A stretch of DNA of 6,884 nucleotides from Alphaproteobacteria bacterium (GTDB lineage: Bacteria > Pseudomonadota > Alphaproteobacteria > UBA11222), in the NCBI GenBank assembly GCA_003454415.1, contig DMKG01000181.1:1-6884 (forward strand). Direction: 5' to 3'. Both the position numbers and the translations under genes were made by a program. The stretch's first letter is position 1, and each line of letters starts with the position of its first letter. The notes beneath the pieces are model-generated. The model worked only from the letters and a program-made list of their open reading frames with translations. It searched no databases and had not been told where the DNA came from. Positions 5,488 through 6,884 of this stretch are shown one piece after another.

Positions 5488-6884
5488 TTATTCAAAACTC
5501 ACTCTGGGACCCGAAAAGGGCTTCTGTTGCTGTTTTTTGACATGCACCAGTAAGGTTGTCAGTGCAGCGGGTGTGATCCCTTCAAGCCGGGCGGCCTGTC
5601 CCAAAGTCGCTGGACAGGCGTCCATAAGACGTTGCCGAACTTCATTGGACAGGCCTTTTATCTGGCTGTAATCCAGACTCCGGGGAAGGACCAGGGCTTC
5701 GTCCCTGCGATAAGCCGCGATATCCGCCTCCTGCCGTTGCAGATAGGTCGCGTAGGCCGCATCGGTCTCGATCTGCTCGGCGATATCCAGTGAAATCTGA
5801 CTGAGTTCAGGCCAGATTTTTGTCAAGAGCCCTATATTCATCCCTGAATAACTCAAAAGCGTCATGGCGTTGCGTGGAACGCCATCCTGGTTGATCTGAA
5901 TTCCATAAGCACGCGCTTTTGCAGGAGTTATGCTCAGACTGCTCAGCAGCTTCCGCGCAGATTGATAGGCTGTCTGTTTTTCCCTGAAGACCCGCCAGCG
6001 ATTTGATGATACGCAACCCCAGTCCTGCCCGGTCGACGTCAGCCGTTGATCAGCATTATCCGCTCTTAAACTCAACCGGTATTCCGCACGGGAGGTGAAC
6101 ATACGATAGGGTTCCGTAACCCCCTTACTCGTGAGATCGTCTATCATCACACCCATATAGGCCTGGGTTCGGTCCAGCACAACTCCGTCAGCGCCGCTGG
6201 CCAGACGCCCCGCATTGACCCCCGCCAGCAGGCCCTGGGCTGCAGCCTCTTCATACCCGGTTGTTCCGTTGATCTGTCCCGCCAGATACAATCCCTTTAT
6301 AGCGCGGGTCTCAAGAGTGGGAAGAAGTTCCCTCGGGTCTACAAAATCATATTCGATAGCGTAGCCTGGCCGAAAAAATTCAACCTTCTCCAATCCTCGT
6401 ATCGTCCTGACCATGGCGCGCTGCACATCCTCCGGCAAAGAGGTAGAGACGCCATTGGGATAGATCCAGTCACTTTCCAGCCCTTCGGGCTCCAAAAAGA
6501 TCTGATGGGCCGTTTTTCCGGCAAAGCGTACGACTTTATCTTCGATAGACGGGCAATAGCGAGGGCCCCGGCCGCCGATCTGTCCCGTATAAATAGGCGC
6601 CTCATGCAGATTCGCACGAATCATCTCGTGCATTGCCTCATTCGTATAGGTAATGTAGCAACACACTTGGGGGGTCGTGATTTCTTTGGTCAGAAAGGAA
6701 AACGGCGCAGGCGGATCATCTCCTGGTTGCTTGTCCAATCCGGCCCAATCGATTGTTCTGCCATCCAGCCGTGGCGGCGTTCCAGTTTTCAGACGCCCCA
6801 TTCGCAGATTCATTCCATAAAGGGTTTTCGCCAGAGCAAGACTGGGTTCTTCTCCCGCCCTTCCGGCGGATTGGGTGGCTCTTC
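5488..6884 (-). CDS. mnmG: tRNA uridine-5-carboxymethylaminomethyl modification enzyme MnmG, C-terminal part (5' end outside window)
   Basis: FAD-dependent subunit (formerly GidA) that works with the GTPase MnmE to install the 5-carboxymethylaminomethyl group on wobble uridine 34 of certain tRNAs. The frame stays open to the right edge, with residues like [17 protein letters not shown] before the internal Met at 6813, so that Met is not the start; about 464 of the usual 620 or so residues are present. Visible in order: [35 protein letters not shown], family signature 1 [15 protein letters not shown] with the conserved cysteine, signature 2 [20 protein letters not shown] near the FAD site, [23 protein letters not shown], and the C-terminal helical domain that binds MnmE and tRNA. 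Nothing is broken. The N-terminal GxGxxG FAD fold lies outside the window. rsmG follows after 96 nt. Confidence 0.97.
   Translation of the reverse strand, partial: RATQSAGRAGEEPSLALAKTLYGMNLRMGRLKTGTPPRLDGRTIDWAGLDKQPGDDPPAPFSFLTKEITTPQVCCYITYTNEAMHEMIRANLHEAPIYTGQIGGRGPRYCPSIEDKVVRFAGKTAHQIFLEPEGLESDWIYPNGVSTSLPEDVQRAMVRTIRGLEKVEFFRPGYAIEYDFVDPRELLPTLETRAIKGLYLAGQINGTTGYEEAAAQGLLAGVNAGRLASGADGVVLDRTQAYMGVMIDDLTSKGVTEPYRMFTSRAEYRLSLRADNADQRLTSTGQDWGCVSSNRWRVFREKQTAYQSARKLLSSLSITPAKARAYGIQINQDGVPRNAMTLLSYSGMNIGLLTKIWPELSQISLDIAEQIETDAAYATYLQRQEADIAAYRRDEALVLPRSLDYSQIKGLSNEVRQRLMDACPATLGQAARLEGITPAALTTLLVHVKKQQQKPFSGPRVSFE

Overview
The window is a stretch of an alphaproteobacterial chromosome, most likely close to the replication origin. 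Two gene blocks converge. On the + strand are leuS (3' part), lptE and holA. On the - strand, read from the right edge leftwards, are mnmG (3' part), rsmG, parA and parB. The order mnmG-rsmG-parA-parB facing leuS-lptE-holA is a well-known alphaproteobacterial arrangement, and the protein sequences agree with it (ParB with a GERRWRA box, a short LptE beginning GCGFRPLYG after its lipobox, MnmG with both family signatures). Base composition is moderate, and rsmG and lptE look somewhat richer in A/T than parA or leuS. I cannot name a genus.

Layout: 1-1041 is the C-terminal part of leucyl-tRNA synthetase. lptE (1028-1534) starts inside the end of leuS, and after a 47-nt gap holA (1582-2937) encodes the DNA polymerase III delta subunit. 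Only 16 nt separate the holA stop from the convergent parB stop. parB (2954-3850), parA (3867-4739) and rsmG (4732-5391) are tightly packed, with an 8-nt rsmG/parA overlap. A 96-nt gap separates rsmG from mnmG (5488 to the window edge). A near-perfect parS site lies inside the 5' end of parA. No stretch longer than about 100 nt lacks a gene; there are no RNA genes, IS elements or CRISPR arrays.

The genes are all housekeeping: tRNA charging (leuS), outer-membrane LPS insertion (lptE), clamp loading (holA), chromosome segregation (parAB plus parS), 16S rRNA methylation (rsmG) and tRNA wobble-uridine modification (mnmG).

The unexpected signal is a 9-nt tandem repeat of the form GATATC-NNN, which encodes Asp-Ile-X. 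A degenerate array of about 29 units (2203-2463) enlarges HolA by roughly 110 residues at a lid-domain loop. A fresh four-unit array (5167-5199) sits in rsmG on the other strand, just before its SAM-binding motif. Both arrays keep the reading frame and the same D-I-X phase. They look like two members of a dispersed, in-frame, palindrome-based repeat family that has entered essential or conserved genes at tolerated positions. This is the best candidate here for something undescribed.
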